Source of the DNA: Deltaproteobacteria bacterium
Lineage (GTDB): Bacteria; Desulfobacterota; Syntrophia; Syntrophales; UBA2185
Assembly: GCA_026388545.1 (NCBI GenBank)
Contig: JAPLJS010000027.1
Coordinates: 1-64,000, forward strand
Reading direction: 5' to 3'
DNA: 64,000 nt
Below the pieces are notes generated by a model. The model did no database searches. It had not been told where the DNA came from and saw only the letters and a program-made list of their open reading frames with translations. Positions 16,887-25,197 of this stretch are shown one piece after another (positions within the stretch are counted from its first letter, which is position 1; each line of letters starts with the position of its first letter). The position numbers and the translations under genes were made by a program.

Positions 16887-17633
16887 ATGACTGTTCCCAT
16901 AAGAAATAACATTGACGTTCTTACATCAACTTCCAGGGACATTCTGGAATACAAATTGAAAATGCAAGGTCAAGCAGGTGGTAAGGATGCCGTTACGTTT
17001 GACACTATTTTGAAAGATGCCATGTCTTCCGCGCCGACACTGGATAAAGAGCAAATTAACATGCTCCTGTTCATGATGAAAATGCAGATGAATGAGCGGT
17101 TATTTCGTGTTGTCACGGATGATAAAAAGGGTGGTGATCTTCATAGACCATTCTATGGACTGATAAACAAGAATATTGCCGGTCCTCTGCCGGAACCGTC
17201 AGCGTCAAAATTACAGCACCAGCCTCAAAAAAATGACAATATTCCACCCAATGGCGATATCGATGCGATTATAAGTCAAGCCGCGGATAGATTCAATCTC
17301 GATCCTGATTTGATACGAGGAGTTATAAAGGCTGAAAGTAATTTTAAAATTCACAGCACATCCTCCAAAGGGGCTATGGGTCTTATGCAACTCATGCCGG
17401 CCACTGCCAAAGATCTTGGTGTTAAAGATCCTTATGACCCTTATGAAAACGTTATGGGAGGGACGCGCTATTTGAAAGGACTCCTGGATCGATATGATGG
17501 TAATGTTGATCGTGCGCTTGCTGCATATAACTGGGGGATGGGCAATGTGGAGAGGTACCCGGACAGGTTACCCCGGGAAACCAGAATGTATATTTCGCGG
17601 ATCAAACAGTATTTCTTTGAAGCAAAGGCTTAG
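16887..17633 (+). CDS. Lytic transglycosylase (Slt/MltE-like SLT domain)
   Basis: A 248-residue protein whose C-terminal half is an SLT domain: NLDPDLIRGVIKAESNF with the catalytic glutamate in KAESNF, STSSKGAMGLMQLMPATA, and RALAAYNWGMGNVERY. The N-terminal half has low-complexity helical sequence and no clear signal peptide. It would cleave peptidoglycan, perhaps making room for an envelope complex of the adjoining EPS system. The ATG at 16887 is chosen because CGGAG lies seven bases upstream; the frame is open further upstream. Confidence 0.85.
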   Translation: MTVPIRNNIDVLTSTSRDILEYKLKMQGQAGGKDAVTFDTILKDAMSSAPTLDKEQINMLLFMMKMQMNERLFRVVTDDKKGGDLHRPFYGLINKNIAGPLPEPSASKLQHQPQKNDNIPPNGDIDAIISQAADRFNLDPDLIRGVIKAESNFKIHSTSSKGAMGLMQLMPATAKDLGVKDPYDPYENVMGGTRYLKGLLDRYDGNVDRALAAYNWGMGNVERYPDRLPRETRMYISRIKQYFFEAKA

Positions 17634-17642
17634 TCATATTCA

Positions 17643-17668
17643 GACAGGCGAGAAGCCTGTCCTACGTG
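17643..17668. repeat. REP-like palindrome, copy 4
   Basis: GACAGGCG-AGA-AGCCTGTC followed by CTACGTG just after the transglycosylase stop. It forms an inverted pair with copy 5 about 35 bases away and lies between two convergent genes, so it may serve as a bidirectional termination structure. Confidence 0.8.
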
Positions 17669-17703
17669 ATAATTTTTTCCATGCAAAGTGATTTTTATTC
17701 TAC

Positions 17704-17731
17704 CGGTAGGGCAGGCGTCTCGCCTGTCACC
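17704..17731. repeat. REP-like palindrome, copy 5
   Basis: CGGTAGGGCAGGCG-TCT-CGCCTGTC, the inverted partner of copy 4, just before the trmFO stop on the opposite strand. Confidence 0.8.
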
Positions 17732-17749
17732 TTTGAAGAAGAATTCGCA

Positions 17750-19069
17750 TCAGAATCCCATTTCTCCTTTCCATCCTGCGAGTGCTTCAAGGGAGCGTTG
17801 CGCAAAAAAGCGTCCCCTGTCTTTTTTCGGGACTTTTTCTGGAAGAGCAGGGAAAAGTCCGAAAGTGATATTCATCGGCTGAAAAGTCCTTTGATCGGCA
17901 TGAAGTATATAGCGTAGGAGGGCGCCCAGGGCTGTCGTTACGGGTGGCGGCGTCATTCCTTTTCCTGACAGGTAACAAAAAGCACTCAAACCCGCAATAA
18001 GACCAATTGCTGAGGATTCGACGTATCCCTCTGCACCCGTAATCTGACCGGCGAAAAAAATGTTGTCATTCGATCGTATTTGAAGTGATTGCCTGAGGAG
18101 GGCAGGGGAGTTGATAAATGTGTTGCGATGTATGCTCCCGTATCTCGCGAACTCCGCGCTTTCCAGACCCGGAATCATTCTTAATATACGACGCTGCTCG
18201 GGCCATGTCAGTTTCGTCTGAAATCCCACCATATTAAAGAGTATTCCATTCCGGTCCTCCTGCCGTAGTTGCACCACAGCGTATGGTTGTATTCCTGTTT
18301 TCGGGTCTATTAATCCTACCGGTTTCATCGGTCCGAAGGTGAGCGTTTGTTTTCCGCTTCCGGCAAGAATCTCAATAGGAAGGCAACCGCTGAAGAATTT
18401 CAGTTCTTCAAAAGGTTTCAGAGGAACCTCTTCACCCTCTATCAGTGCCTGCCAGAATCTTTCATATTCATCTCTATCCATGGGACAGTTTAGATAATCA
18501 CCTTCACCACTGTTGTCATATCTTGATGCCCTGAAAATCTTTGTATAATCGATAGAATCTCCTTCAATGATCGGCGAAATAGCATCATAGAAGGAGAGGT
18601 AATTACTGCCCGTCAAAGCGGCAACTTCAGTCGCCAGAGCATCGGACGTTAGGGGACCGGTGGCAATAATGACTATAGCATCACGAGGGATTTCCCGCAC
18701 TTCTTCCCTTACGACCTTCAGCCGTTTATGGGAGAGGAGTATTTCTTCGATGGTGAGTGAAAAAAGTGTCCTGTCTACGGCTAACGCCTTGCCTGCGGGA
18801 ACGGCAGTTCTATCTGCCGCCTCTATGATGAGAGAGTTCATGATGCGCATCTCTTCCTTGAGGAGACCCACAGCGTTTTCCGGCATATTGGAGCGAAGTG
18901 AATTACTGCATACCAGCTCCGCCAGATGGGGTGATGTATGGGCAGGGGAAAACACAGTGGGTTTCATTTCATAGAGGGTAACCGGGTGGCCCTTTCTCAA
19001 TAACTGCCATGCTGCCTCACAGCCGGCAAGGCCGCCGCCTATTACAATGATGGGTTTATCAGGAGTCAT
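17750..19069 (-). CDS. trmFO: Folate-dependent tRNA uracil-54 methyltransferase TrmFO
   Basis: Makes ribothymidine at position 54 of tRNAs using methylene-tetrahydrofolate and FAD. The FAD-binding N-terminus IIVIGGGLAGCEAAWQL, LAELVCSNSLRSNMPENAVGLLKEEMR (quoted as family blocks LAELVCSNSL and NAVGLLKEEMR), MKPVGLIDPKTG and the C-terminal FFAGQITGAEGYVESSAIGL identify it. Length (439) is normal. It is the last gene of a dprA-topA-trmFO run on the minus strand, an arrangement common in Gram-positive bacteria and several deltaproteobacteria. Confidence 0.97.
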   Translation of the reverse strand: MTPDKPIIVIGGGLAGCEAAWQLLRKGHPVTLYEMKPTVFSPAHTSPHLAELVCSNSLRSNMPENAVGLLKEEMRIMNSLIIEAADRTAVPAGKALAVDRTLFSLTIEEILLSHKRLKVVREEVREIPRDAIVIIATGPLTSDALATEVAALTGSNYLSFYDAISPIIEGDSIDYTKIFRASRYDNSGEGDYLNCPMDRDEYERFWQALIEGEEVPLKPFEELKFFSGCLPIEILAGSGKQTLTFGPMKPVGLIDPKTGIQPYAVVQLRQEDRNGILFNMVGFQTKLTWPEQRRILRMIPGLESAEFARYGSIHRNTFINSPALLRQSLQIRSNDNIFFAGQITGAEGYVESSAIGLIAGLSAFCYLSGKGMTPPPVTTALGALLRYILHADQRTFQPMNITFGLFPALPEKVPKKDRGRFFAQRSLEALAGWKGEMGF

Positions 19070-19076
19070 TTTTTAA

Positions 19077-21320
19077 TTATAGAGTGGCTTTATAACGACA
19101 ATCCTTGGTGCGGCAGGCTTTATAATTGTCCCCTCGCGAGGAGTGCTTTTCAACAAGAAACGGCGCACCGCACTGGGGGCATGACTCCGGCACAGGTCTG
19201 TCCCATATGGCAAATGTACATGAAGGATAGTTGGAGCAACTGAAAAATACTTTCCCTTTTTTTGTCCTTTTTTCACAGAGTGCCCCGGTACATTCTTTTT
19301 CCGGACAAGGTATCCCAAGGCTGATTGCCATGGTATTTTTGCATTCGGGGTATCCGGAACATCCTAAAAATTTTCCAAATCTTCCCTGTTTAATGGCCAT
19401 ATTTTTACCGCATTGGGTGCAAAATACATCTTTTTGCAGGGTCTCAGGCCGGCTTGCTTCTTCATGACCACTTTGAGGGATGTTCATAGTGTTTTTACAG
19501 GAAGGGTAGTTGGAGCAGGCGATAAACTTGCCGTTTCTTCCCCATTTTATAACCATAGGACTGTTGCATTTGTCGCATATAATGTCAGTAGGGGTTTCTT
19601 CACCCTTGATATTTTTCATATGGAGCTTGGCATTGTTAAGTTCATCGGTAAAGGACGCATAGAAATCATCTAATGCATCAAGTTTATTTATTTTTCCTTC
19701 CTCAATCATGTCTAACTTATTTTCCAGAGATGCCGTAAATTCAACATCCAGTATTTTAGGGAAATTTTTCACCAGCAACTCTGTCACCAGCGTCCCTAAA
19801 TCCGTCGGGATAAATCTTCCTTTATCCAGACGGACATATTCTCTATCCTGAATCGTGCTCAAAATAGTCGCGTAAGTGCTCGGCCTGCCGATACCTTTTT
19901 CTTCAAGTTCCCTGACCAGTGATGCTTCCGAAAATCGCGGCGGCGGCTGTGTGAATTTCTGCTCCGGTTTCAGGGAGAGAAGTTTCAGGGTTTCACCCAC
20001 CGAAACTTCGGGAAGAATCTTTGCGAATTCACCTTCACCTTCTCCGTTTTCCTTGCCTTCCGTGTAGACAATCGTAAATCCGGGGAATTTCATAACTGAT
20101 CCCTGTGCGCGGAAGAGGTATTTTCCGGCTTCACTATCGATTGTCGTCTGGTCGTAGACAGCCGGGTTCATCTGGCTTGCCACGAACCGGTTCCATATGA
20201 GCTGGTAGAGTCGAAACTGGTCACTACTGAGATATTGCTTTATATCTTGTGGTTTATAGGCTATGGACGATGGCCGAATTGCTTCGTGGGCATCCTGGGC
20301 TGATGCGGTATTTTTATAGGTTCGAACCTTTGCCGGAAGGAATGCGGGATCGTAATTATCTCTTATGTAGTTTCTTATTTCTTTTAAAGCTTCCTCGGCG
20401 ATGCGGACAGAATCGGTTCTCATATACGTGATCAGCCCTACGGAGCCTTCCGCCCCCAATTCTATTCCTTCATAGAGCTTTTGCGCAACGCTCATGGTTT
20501 TCTTTGCAGGGAAACGCAGCCATCGTGAGGCTTCCTGTTGTAGTTTGCTCGTTGTAAATGGCGGCAGGGGAGATCTTTTTATCTCCTTTTTTTCCAGTTT
20601 CGCGACGGTAAAGGGGGCTTGCTTTAAAAGCTCTAATATTTCGGACGATTGTAATTCATTACTGATATTAGCCTTTTTCCCGTCAATTTTAATAAGGCGT
20701 GCATCAAAGGGAGGGGGATTTGCTCCCTCCAGATGGGCGGTAATATGCCAGTACTCTTCGGGTGCAAACTTCCGGATTTCCTCCTCCCTGTCGCAAATTA
20801 ACCTCACCGCAACAGACTGCACACGTCCGGCGCTTAACCCCCTTCTTACTTTTTCCCACAGGATCGGGCTTATCTTATATCCCACAAGCCGGTCGAGGAT
20901 GCGCCGCGTTTGTTGAGCATCGAATTTATTGAGGTCGAGTTCCCGGGGATTGCCCATTGCTTCCAGAATGGTTTTTTCTGTAAGGTCATTAAAGAGAACC
21001 CGATAGATGTGTTTATCTTTCGTACGTATTTCTTCAGCAATATGCCATGCAATTGCTTCGCCTTCCCTGTCGGGGTCAGGTGCAAGATAGATGTGTTCGG
21101 CACTTTTTGCCGCCTTTTTCAGATGCGCGACAACCTTTTTTTTGGATTCAATGACGTTGTATGTTGCCTCAAACTGCTTGTCCGGATCTATTCCCAGTTT
21201 GCTTTTGGGGAGGTCCTTAATGTGTCCCATCGAAGCACAGACTTCAAAATTAGGACCAAGATATTTCTTGATGGTTTTCACCTTTGTTGGCGATTCAACG
21301 ATGATGAGGGAATCTGGCAT
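19077..21320 (-). CDS. topA: DNA topoisomerase I
   Basis: Type IA topoisomerase that relaxes negative supercoils. The Toprim domain is at the N-terminus (LIIVESPTKVKTIKKYLG, APDPDREGEAIAWHI) and the active-site tyrosine lies in GLITYMRTDS. Four C-terminal zinc-ribbon modules follow (beginning CDKCNSPMV, CTQCGKNMA, CPEKECTGA and CPQCGAPFL). The length of 747 is within the normal range. It starts two bases after the dprA stop, so the genes are co-transcribed. Confidence 0.98.
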   Translation of the reverse strand: MPDSLIIVESPTKVKTIKKYLGPNFEVCASMGHIKDLPKSKLGIDPDKQFEATYNVIESKKKVVAHLKKAAKSAEHIYLAPDPDREGEAIAWHIAEEIRTKDKHIYRVLFNDLTEKTILEAMGNPRELDLNKFDAQQTRRILDRLVGYKISPILWEKVRRGLSAGRVQSVAVRLICDREEEIRKFAPEEYWHITAHLEGANPPPFDARLIKIDGKKANISNELQSSEILELLKQAPFTVAKLEKKEIKRSPLPPFTTSKLQQEASRWLRFPAKKTMSVAQKLYEGIELGAEGSVGLITYMRTDSVRIAEEALKEIRNYIRDNYDPAFLPAKVRTYKNTASAQDAHEAIRPSSIAYKPQDIKQYLSSDQFRLYQLIWNRFVASQMNPAVYDQTTIDSEAGKYLFRAQGSVMKFPGFTIVYTEGKENGEGEGEFAKILPEVSVGETLKLLSLKPEQKFTQPPPRFSEASLVRELEEKGIGRPSTYATILSTIQDREYVRLDKGRFIPTDLGTLVTELLVKNFPKILDVEFTASLENKLDMIEEGKINKLDALDDFYASFTDELNNAKLHMKNIKGEETPTDIICDKCNSPMVIKWGRNGKFIACSNYPSCKNTMNIPQSGHEEASRPETLQKDVFCTQCGKNMAIKQGRFGKFLGCSGYPECKNTMAISLGIPCPEKECTGALCEKRTKKGKVFFSCSNYPSCTFAIWDRPVPESCPQCGAPFLVEKHSSRGDNYKACRTKDCRYKATL

Positions 21321-21322
21321 TG

Positions 21323-22471
21323 TTACTCCTTACGTATAAACTTTTTTCCCGGGAGCTGCTTGATAATCCCTCTCAGCTCCAGAGTCAACAGAATATTTAA
21401 CACATCGGGGGATTTTAACCCCGTAGCGGCGATTATACCGTCAACATTTTCTGCTTTTGAAGATATGACGTTTACTATAGAATTTTCTGTTTCGGTCAAT
21501 TTTTCAATGAATGGCTGTTCCTGCGTTTTTTTCTCTTCGCGGCTGTTCCGTTTTAATATGTGAGCTTTTGTGGAATGCTCTTTAGATACAATGTCCACCT
21601 GGGGAAGGATCTCATCCAGAATATCATAGACATTTTCTATGAGTTTTGCACCTTCCTTGATCAATTTATGTGTCCCACGTGATCCGGCTGAATCAATGCT
21701 GCCCGGCACGGCAAATACTTCACGTCCCTGTTCCATGGCCATTCTGGCTGTAATAAGAGATCCGCTCTTTTCATTCGCTTCAACCACGACTACACCCAGG
21801 GAGATACCACTGATAATTCTGTTTCTCGCGGGGAAATTTGGTGCGTTCGGAGGTGTGCCAAAAGGGTATTCAGTAATGACGGCGCCATGAGCAATGATTT
21901 CCCTATAGATATTTTCGTTTTCGGAAGGATAAACAATATCAAGGCCGCATCCTAAAACAGCAATAGTTCGCCCCCCGCCGGTGAGGGCGCCCCTATGGGC
22001 GGCAGAGTCGATTCCTCTGGCCAGGCCGCTTACCACTGTTATGCCATTCAAAACAAGCTCACGGCAGAGCCTTTCTGTTGAAAATTTGCCATATGTGCTC
22101 GCCAGCCGGGAACCGACAACAGCAATATTAATATCATCTTCCTTCAAAAGTCCCTTAACGTAGAGAAGAACAGGATAATCATAGATGTTTAAGAGGTATT
22201 TTGGATAGTGAGGATCTTGATACGTGATGATGTGAGCATCATGCTTTTTTATTAACTCAATCTCTTCTTCACTTTTTTGCCATGCATTAAACTCCTTAAT
22301 GTTTCCGGCTGTTTTACGACCGATTCCCGGAACGACCATAAGGGCATGAAAAGATGCATTGAATACATTTCCCGGATTACCGAAAGCGTCAATCAAGTTT
22401 TTAAAACCGACATTTCCCACGCCTTCGACAGACTTCAATGCTATCCAGTGTTTCTCGTTATTTTGATTCAT
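21323..22471 (-). CDS. dprA: DNA-processing protein DprA
   Basis: Loads RecA on incoming single-stranded DNA during natural transformation. It has an N-terminal helix-hairpin-helix region (FHALMVVPGIGRKTAGNI), the Rossmann core VVSGLARGIDSAAHRGAL, TIAVLGCGLDIVYPSEN, IITEYPFGTPP-type segment and RNRIISGIS, and a C-terminal winged-helix end ILLTLELRGIIKQLPG. The ATG at 22471 (MNQNNEKHWIAL) is preferred to a TTG at 22516 with no ribosome site. Its presence does not prove competence, but the MSHA-like pilus locus makes DNA uptake worth considering. Confidence 0.96.
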   Translation of the reverse strand: MNQNNEKHWIALKSVEGVGNVGFKNLIDAFGNPGNVFNASFHALMVVPGIGRKTAGNIKEFNAWQKSEEEIELIKKHDAHIITYQDPHYPKYLLNIYDYPVLLYVKGLLKEDDINIAVVGSRLASTYGKFSTERLCRELVLNGITVVSGLARGIDSAAHRGALTGGGRTIAVLGCGLDIVYPSENENIYREIIAHGAVITEYPFGTPPNAPNFPARNRIISGISLGVVVVEANEKSGSLITARMAMEQGREVFAVPGSIDSAGSRGTHKLIKEGAKLIENVYDILDEILPQVDIVSKEHSTKAHILKRNSREEKKTQEQPFIEKLTETENSIVNVISSKAENVDGIIAATGLKSPDVLNILLTLELRGIIKQLPGKKFIRKE

Positions 22472-22629
22472 CTTTATAAACAAAAGTGCCCTTGGATAAG
22501 TTCCAAATAAATTCAACTCGGAAACGATATATCGGATATCAAAGGGGTGTCAAGATTTTTCATTATTAAAATATTGCGTTCCTATCAACTTTAGGTTAGA
22601 AAATGGTCTATTATGTTTAGGAGTTATTC

Positions 22630-24345
22630 ATGATCCGTTACTTGTGCATGGTCGTTATCGCAATTTTCATGTTTGTAATGCCGTTTATGAATTCCGATTT
22701 GGTGTCCGCCCGGGAAAATTCGTCCAATAGAGAAGTCAAAAAAGAGGTCACTCCTGATCAGGGAAAGGCGAATGCTCAGAGACCCGTACTCACTGTTTCA
22801 CCGAAAGAAATAGATCTTGGTGTCATTGGGCACGGTGAAGGTATTAAAGGGAATTTTGTTCTCAAAAATGTCGGTTCAGGTAATTTGAATTGGTCTGTTA
22901 ATGGACCGGAGGGGTGGTCGTTTCTCGATGATAAAAAGATATCATGTGTGCTGAAAAATAGCACAGATAATCTGCGGGTTCACGTCAGTTTTTTAAAAAA
23001 TGATTTAAACTCAGTGAGTCTGAACACTGAAGGTAAAAATTTAATCCAATTGAGTTTTGAAACGGACAAGCGGATCAATATTTATCGGAAACATTTATCA
23101 TTCGGAACTCATAGGGAAATGGTGAAATTGATATCAAACGGAGGAACGAGGACCGTTTTTATAAGATTTGAATTAGCTTCCGGACATTCAGAACCTCAGA
23201 TTGATGCAGATCCTGCCAGAATGGATTTTGGTGTTGTTCTGCCGGGAGAAAGTTTAACGAAAAGGATTAAAGTAACAAACAAAGGGAGAGAAACCCTCCG
23301 GTGGCAAGTAGTTGCTCAAAATAGTGCGGTTGATGGTATATCCCCTGTGGCGGGACGATATATTTCGTTCTATAATGAAAACATCAAGGGAAGCGGGGTC
23401 TATGTACCACCTTCTCATTTGAAGGAATTTCTAGAAATAACTGATAAATTATCGGAATACAATGGATTTCCCTCAAGCGTTGTGCCGTCGAATGCCATAC
23501 GATATCGTTTTTCTGGAACGGGTATTGCGGTATTTTTCTTAATGGAAAATGATGAAGCAAACGTGGCCGCTTATGTGGACGAGAAAGATTCAATCAATCA
23601 TGATTGTCGTGCCGGGCAAAAAGAGATGGCAGGGTGCCAGGTTGCCGAGGGTCTTCCCTATGGTTCGCACGTTCTTACCATCCTTAATAAAGGAGGCCGT
23701 TTGGTTGTTGAAGGAGTAAGAGTCTTTGGCAAGGAAGTGAGAAAGGGGAATCCCGGTTGGATAAGTATATTTCCCGATTCAGGTTCAACGACAAAAGAAA
23801 ATGATTATGTCAATATAATGGTAAATGCGAAAAAGTTAGATCCGGGTTTTTATGGTGAGAATATAATTTTCAATTCAAATGGCGGAACAGCAATCATTGA
23901 GGTATCTTTTGAAGTATCGGCAGATAATCTTCCGAAAACTATCGATATTTATCGGTATGCGAGAGGGTATGATTATCTGTATACGGCAAATCCGCAGACA
24001 GAAATAAAAATATTACAAAGTAAAGGATATATAAAACAAGGCATCGCATATAGACTGTTCAGTTCTGGAACACCCGGAACAACTCCTTTTTATAGATGGT
24101 ATAATCCTGAAAAAAGAGATCACTTCTACTCGTACGACATGCATGGAGAAGGAAAATCGCTGAGGGGTTACCTTTATGAGGGATTTATAGGAAATATAGC
24201 AACTTCAAGGCTCACAAATACGAGGGAACTGTATCGCTGGTACAATCCTTCCACGGGTTGTCACTTTTATTCAACTGATCCAAACGGAGAAGCCATCATT
24301 AAAAAGGGTTATCGTTTTGATGGTATTGCCGGCTATGTCAGATAG
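22630..24345 (+). CDS. Secreted protein with ASH-like domains and C-terminal DUF5648-like repeats
   Basis: A 571-residue protein with a signal peptide (CMVVIAIFMFVMPFMNSDLVSA). Two immunoglobulin-like ASH/choice-of-anchor-type segments follow: PKEIDLGVIGHGEGIKGNF and PARMDFGVVLPGESLTKRI, each with the 'xNxGxxxLxW' continuation. The last 130 residues contain two related motifs, YRWYNPEKRDHFYSYD and YRWYNPSTGCHFYSTD, each followed by a GY(L/R)(Y/F)(E/D)G(F/I) tail; this is the pattern of DUF5648, found in cell-surface and secreted proteins. Function is unknown; it is probably exported. AGGAG lies six bases before the ATG. It stands alone between dprA and the tRNA cluster. Confidence 0.75.
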   Translation: MIRYLCMVVIAIFMFVMPFMNSDLVSARENSSNREVKKEVTPDQGKANAQRPVLTVSPKEIDLGVIGHGEGIKGNFVLKNVGSGNLNWSVNGPEGWSFLDDKKISCVLKNSTDNLRVHVSFLKNDLNSVSLNTEGKNLIQLSFETDKRINIYRKHLSFGTHREMVKLISNGGTRTVFIRFELASGHSEPQIDADPARMDFGVVLPGESLTKRIKVTNKGRETLRWQVVAQNSAVDGISPVAGRYISFYNENIKGSGVYVPPSHLKEFLEITDKLSEYNGFPSSVVPSNAIRYRFSGTGIAVFFLMENDEANVAAYVDEKDSINHDCRAGQKEMAGCQVAEGLPYGSHVLTILNKGGRLVVEGVRVFGKEVRKGNPGWISIFPDSGSTTKENDYVNIMVNAKKLDPGFYGENIIFNSNGGTAIIEVSFEVSADNLPKTIDIYRYARGYDYLYTANPQTEIKILQSKGYIKQGIAYRLFSSGTPGTTPFYRWYNPEKRDHFYSYDMHGEGKSLRGYLYEGFIGNIATSRLTNTRELYRWYNPSTGCHFYSTDPNGEAIIKKGYRFDGIAGYVR

Positions 24346-24381
24346 TATATTTTATTTGATGTATTGATAGCATTTGATGGT

Positions 24382-24523
24382 TTTGTAAAAAGCCTGATTA
24401 AGTCTTTATTTGTCATTCCCGTGAAAGCGGGAATCCAGTATTTTTATATAGTTACATGTAATGCGGATTCCCGTCACAGTTTATCCCTGCGAAGGCAGGG
24501 ACGTTTATGACTGCTTTTTGCGA
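24382..24523. repeat. MITE-like element with TTGTAAAAAG/CTTTTTGCGA ends, copy 1
   Basis: About 140 bp bounded by imperfect inverted ends (TTTGTAAAAAG at 24382-24392; GCTTTTTGCGA at 24513-24523) and containing ATTCCCGTGAAAGCGGGAAT plus a second ATTCCCG half and a CCCTGC/GCAGGG hairpin. A similar element lies at 57453-57572. No coding capacity. Confidence 0.6.
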
Positions 24524-24605
24524 GGGTCTCAGCATTTCGCTTGACAAAATTTTTCAAAGGGGTTATTACGATCAGCCTTATACGGTTTAGATGCAGCTGT
24601 ATTAT

Positions 24606-24682
<77 letters not shown>

Positions 24683-24691
24683 GATATAAAT

Positions 24692-24769
24692 GGTGGGTGT
24701 AGCTCAGTTGGTTAGAGTGCCGGGTTGTGGCCCCGGAGGTCGAGGGTTCAAGTCCCTTCACTCACCCCA
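24692..24769 (+). tRNA. tRNA-His (anticodon GTG)
   Basis: Anticodon loop TTGTGGC with GTG, closed by CCGGG/CCCGG. The extra 5' G (G-1) opposite C73, diagnostic of tRNA-His, is present before the acceptor GTGGGTG, which pairs with CACTCAC (one G-T). CCA is encoded. Confidence 0.96.
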
Positions 24770-24797
24770 TTTTTTGAGATCATTGAAATAAATAAAA

Positions 24798-24874
24798 GCG
24801 CCCGTAGCTCAGTTGGATAGAGTCGCAGACTTCGAATCTGTTGGTCGTACGTTCAAGTCGTACCGGGCGCGCCA
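24798..24874 (+). tRNA. tRNA-Arg (anticodon TCG)
   Basis: Acceptor GCGCCCG pairs fully with CGGGCGC; the anticodon loop is CTTCGAA giving TCG; T loop TTCAAGT; CCA encoded. It would read CGA codons directly, in addition to whatever inosine-type Arg tRNA exists elsewhere. Confidence 0.95.
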
Positions 24875-24900
24875 GATTATTGGTTGTTATACTGAATATT

Positions 24901-24993
24901 CAAGTCCCCCTTTGTAAAGGGGGATTCAGGGGGATTTTAATTGCATTTTGTAAAATCTCCCCCAACCCCTCTTTAGAAAAGAGGGAGGTCAAA
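24901..24993. repeat. CCCCCTTT/AAAGGGGG palindromic repeat, copy 1
   Basis: Between two tRNA genes, CCCCCTTTGTAAAGGGGG is followed by GATTCAGGGGGATTTTA and, 25 bases later, the inverse arm AAATCTCCCCCAACCCCTC with CTCTTTAGAAAAGAG. The whole can fold into a long hairpin with two sub-hairpins. The same element is at 37100-37189. Confidence 0.85.
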
Positions 24994-25037
24994 GTGCTTA
25001 AGTCAGTGACATTGAATGAATATTTGAAGAAATGTAT

Positions 25038-25113
25038 GGGCCCTTAGCTCAGCTGGTAGAGCAACTGACTCTTAATCAGTAGGTTGCCGGTTCGATCCCG
25101 GCAGGGCTCACCA
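25038..25113 (+). tRNA. tRNA-Lys (anticodon CTT)
   Basis: Acceptor GGGCCCT pairs with AGGGCTC (one G-T), the anticodon loop CTCTTAA gives CTT, T loop TTCGATC, and CCA is encoded. It is the last of the four-tRNA cluster and is followed nine bases later by a terminator-like hairpin. Confidence 0.96.
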
Positions 25114-25121
25114 AGAAAATC

Positions 25122-25154
25122 AAGGGGTTAGCGATTAACGTTGACCCCTTTTTT
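25122..25154 (+). terminator. Intrinsic terminator after the tRNA cluster
   Basis: AAGGGGT (25122-25128) pairs with ACCCCTT (25144-25150) and is followed by a run of six T residues. Its position directly downstream of tRNA-Lys supports transcription termination. Confidence 0.75.
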
Positions 25155-25197
25155 AATGATTCGTCTGATTATATCAGCTTGCAATCCGAGCTATATG

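Noticed and set aside
17787-17978. Short minus-strand frame inside trmFO
   Set aside because: Out-of-frame reading of trmFO, which is intact in its own frame.
20910-21563. 217-codon plus-strand frame across topA/dprA
   Set aside because: Spans the junction of two confirmed minus-strand genes; composition is that of an antisense shadow.
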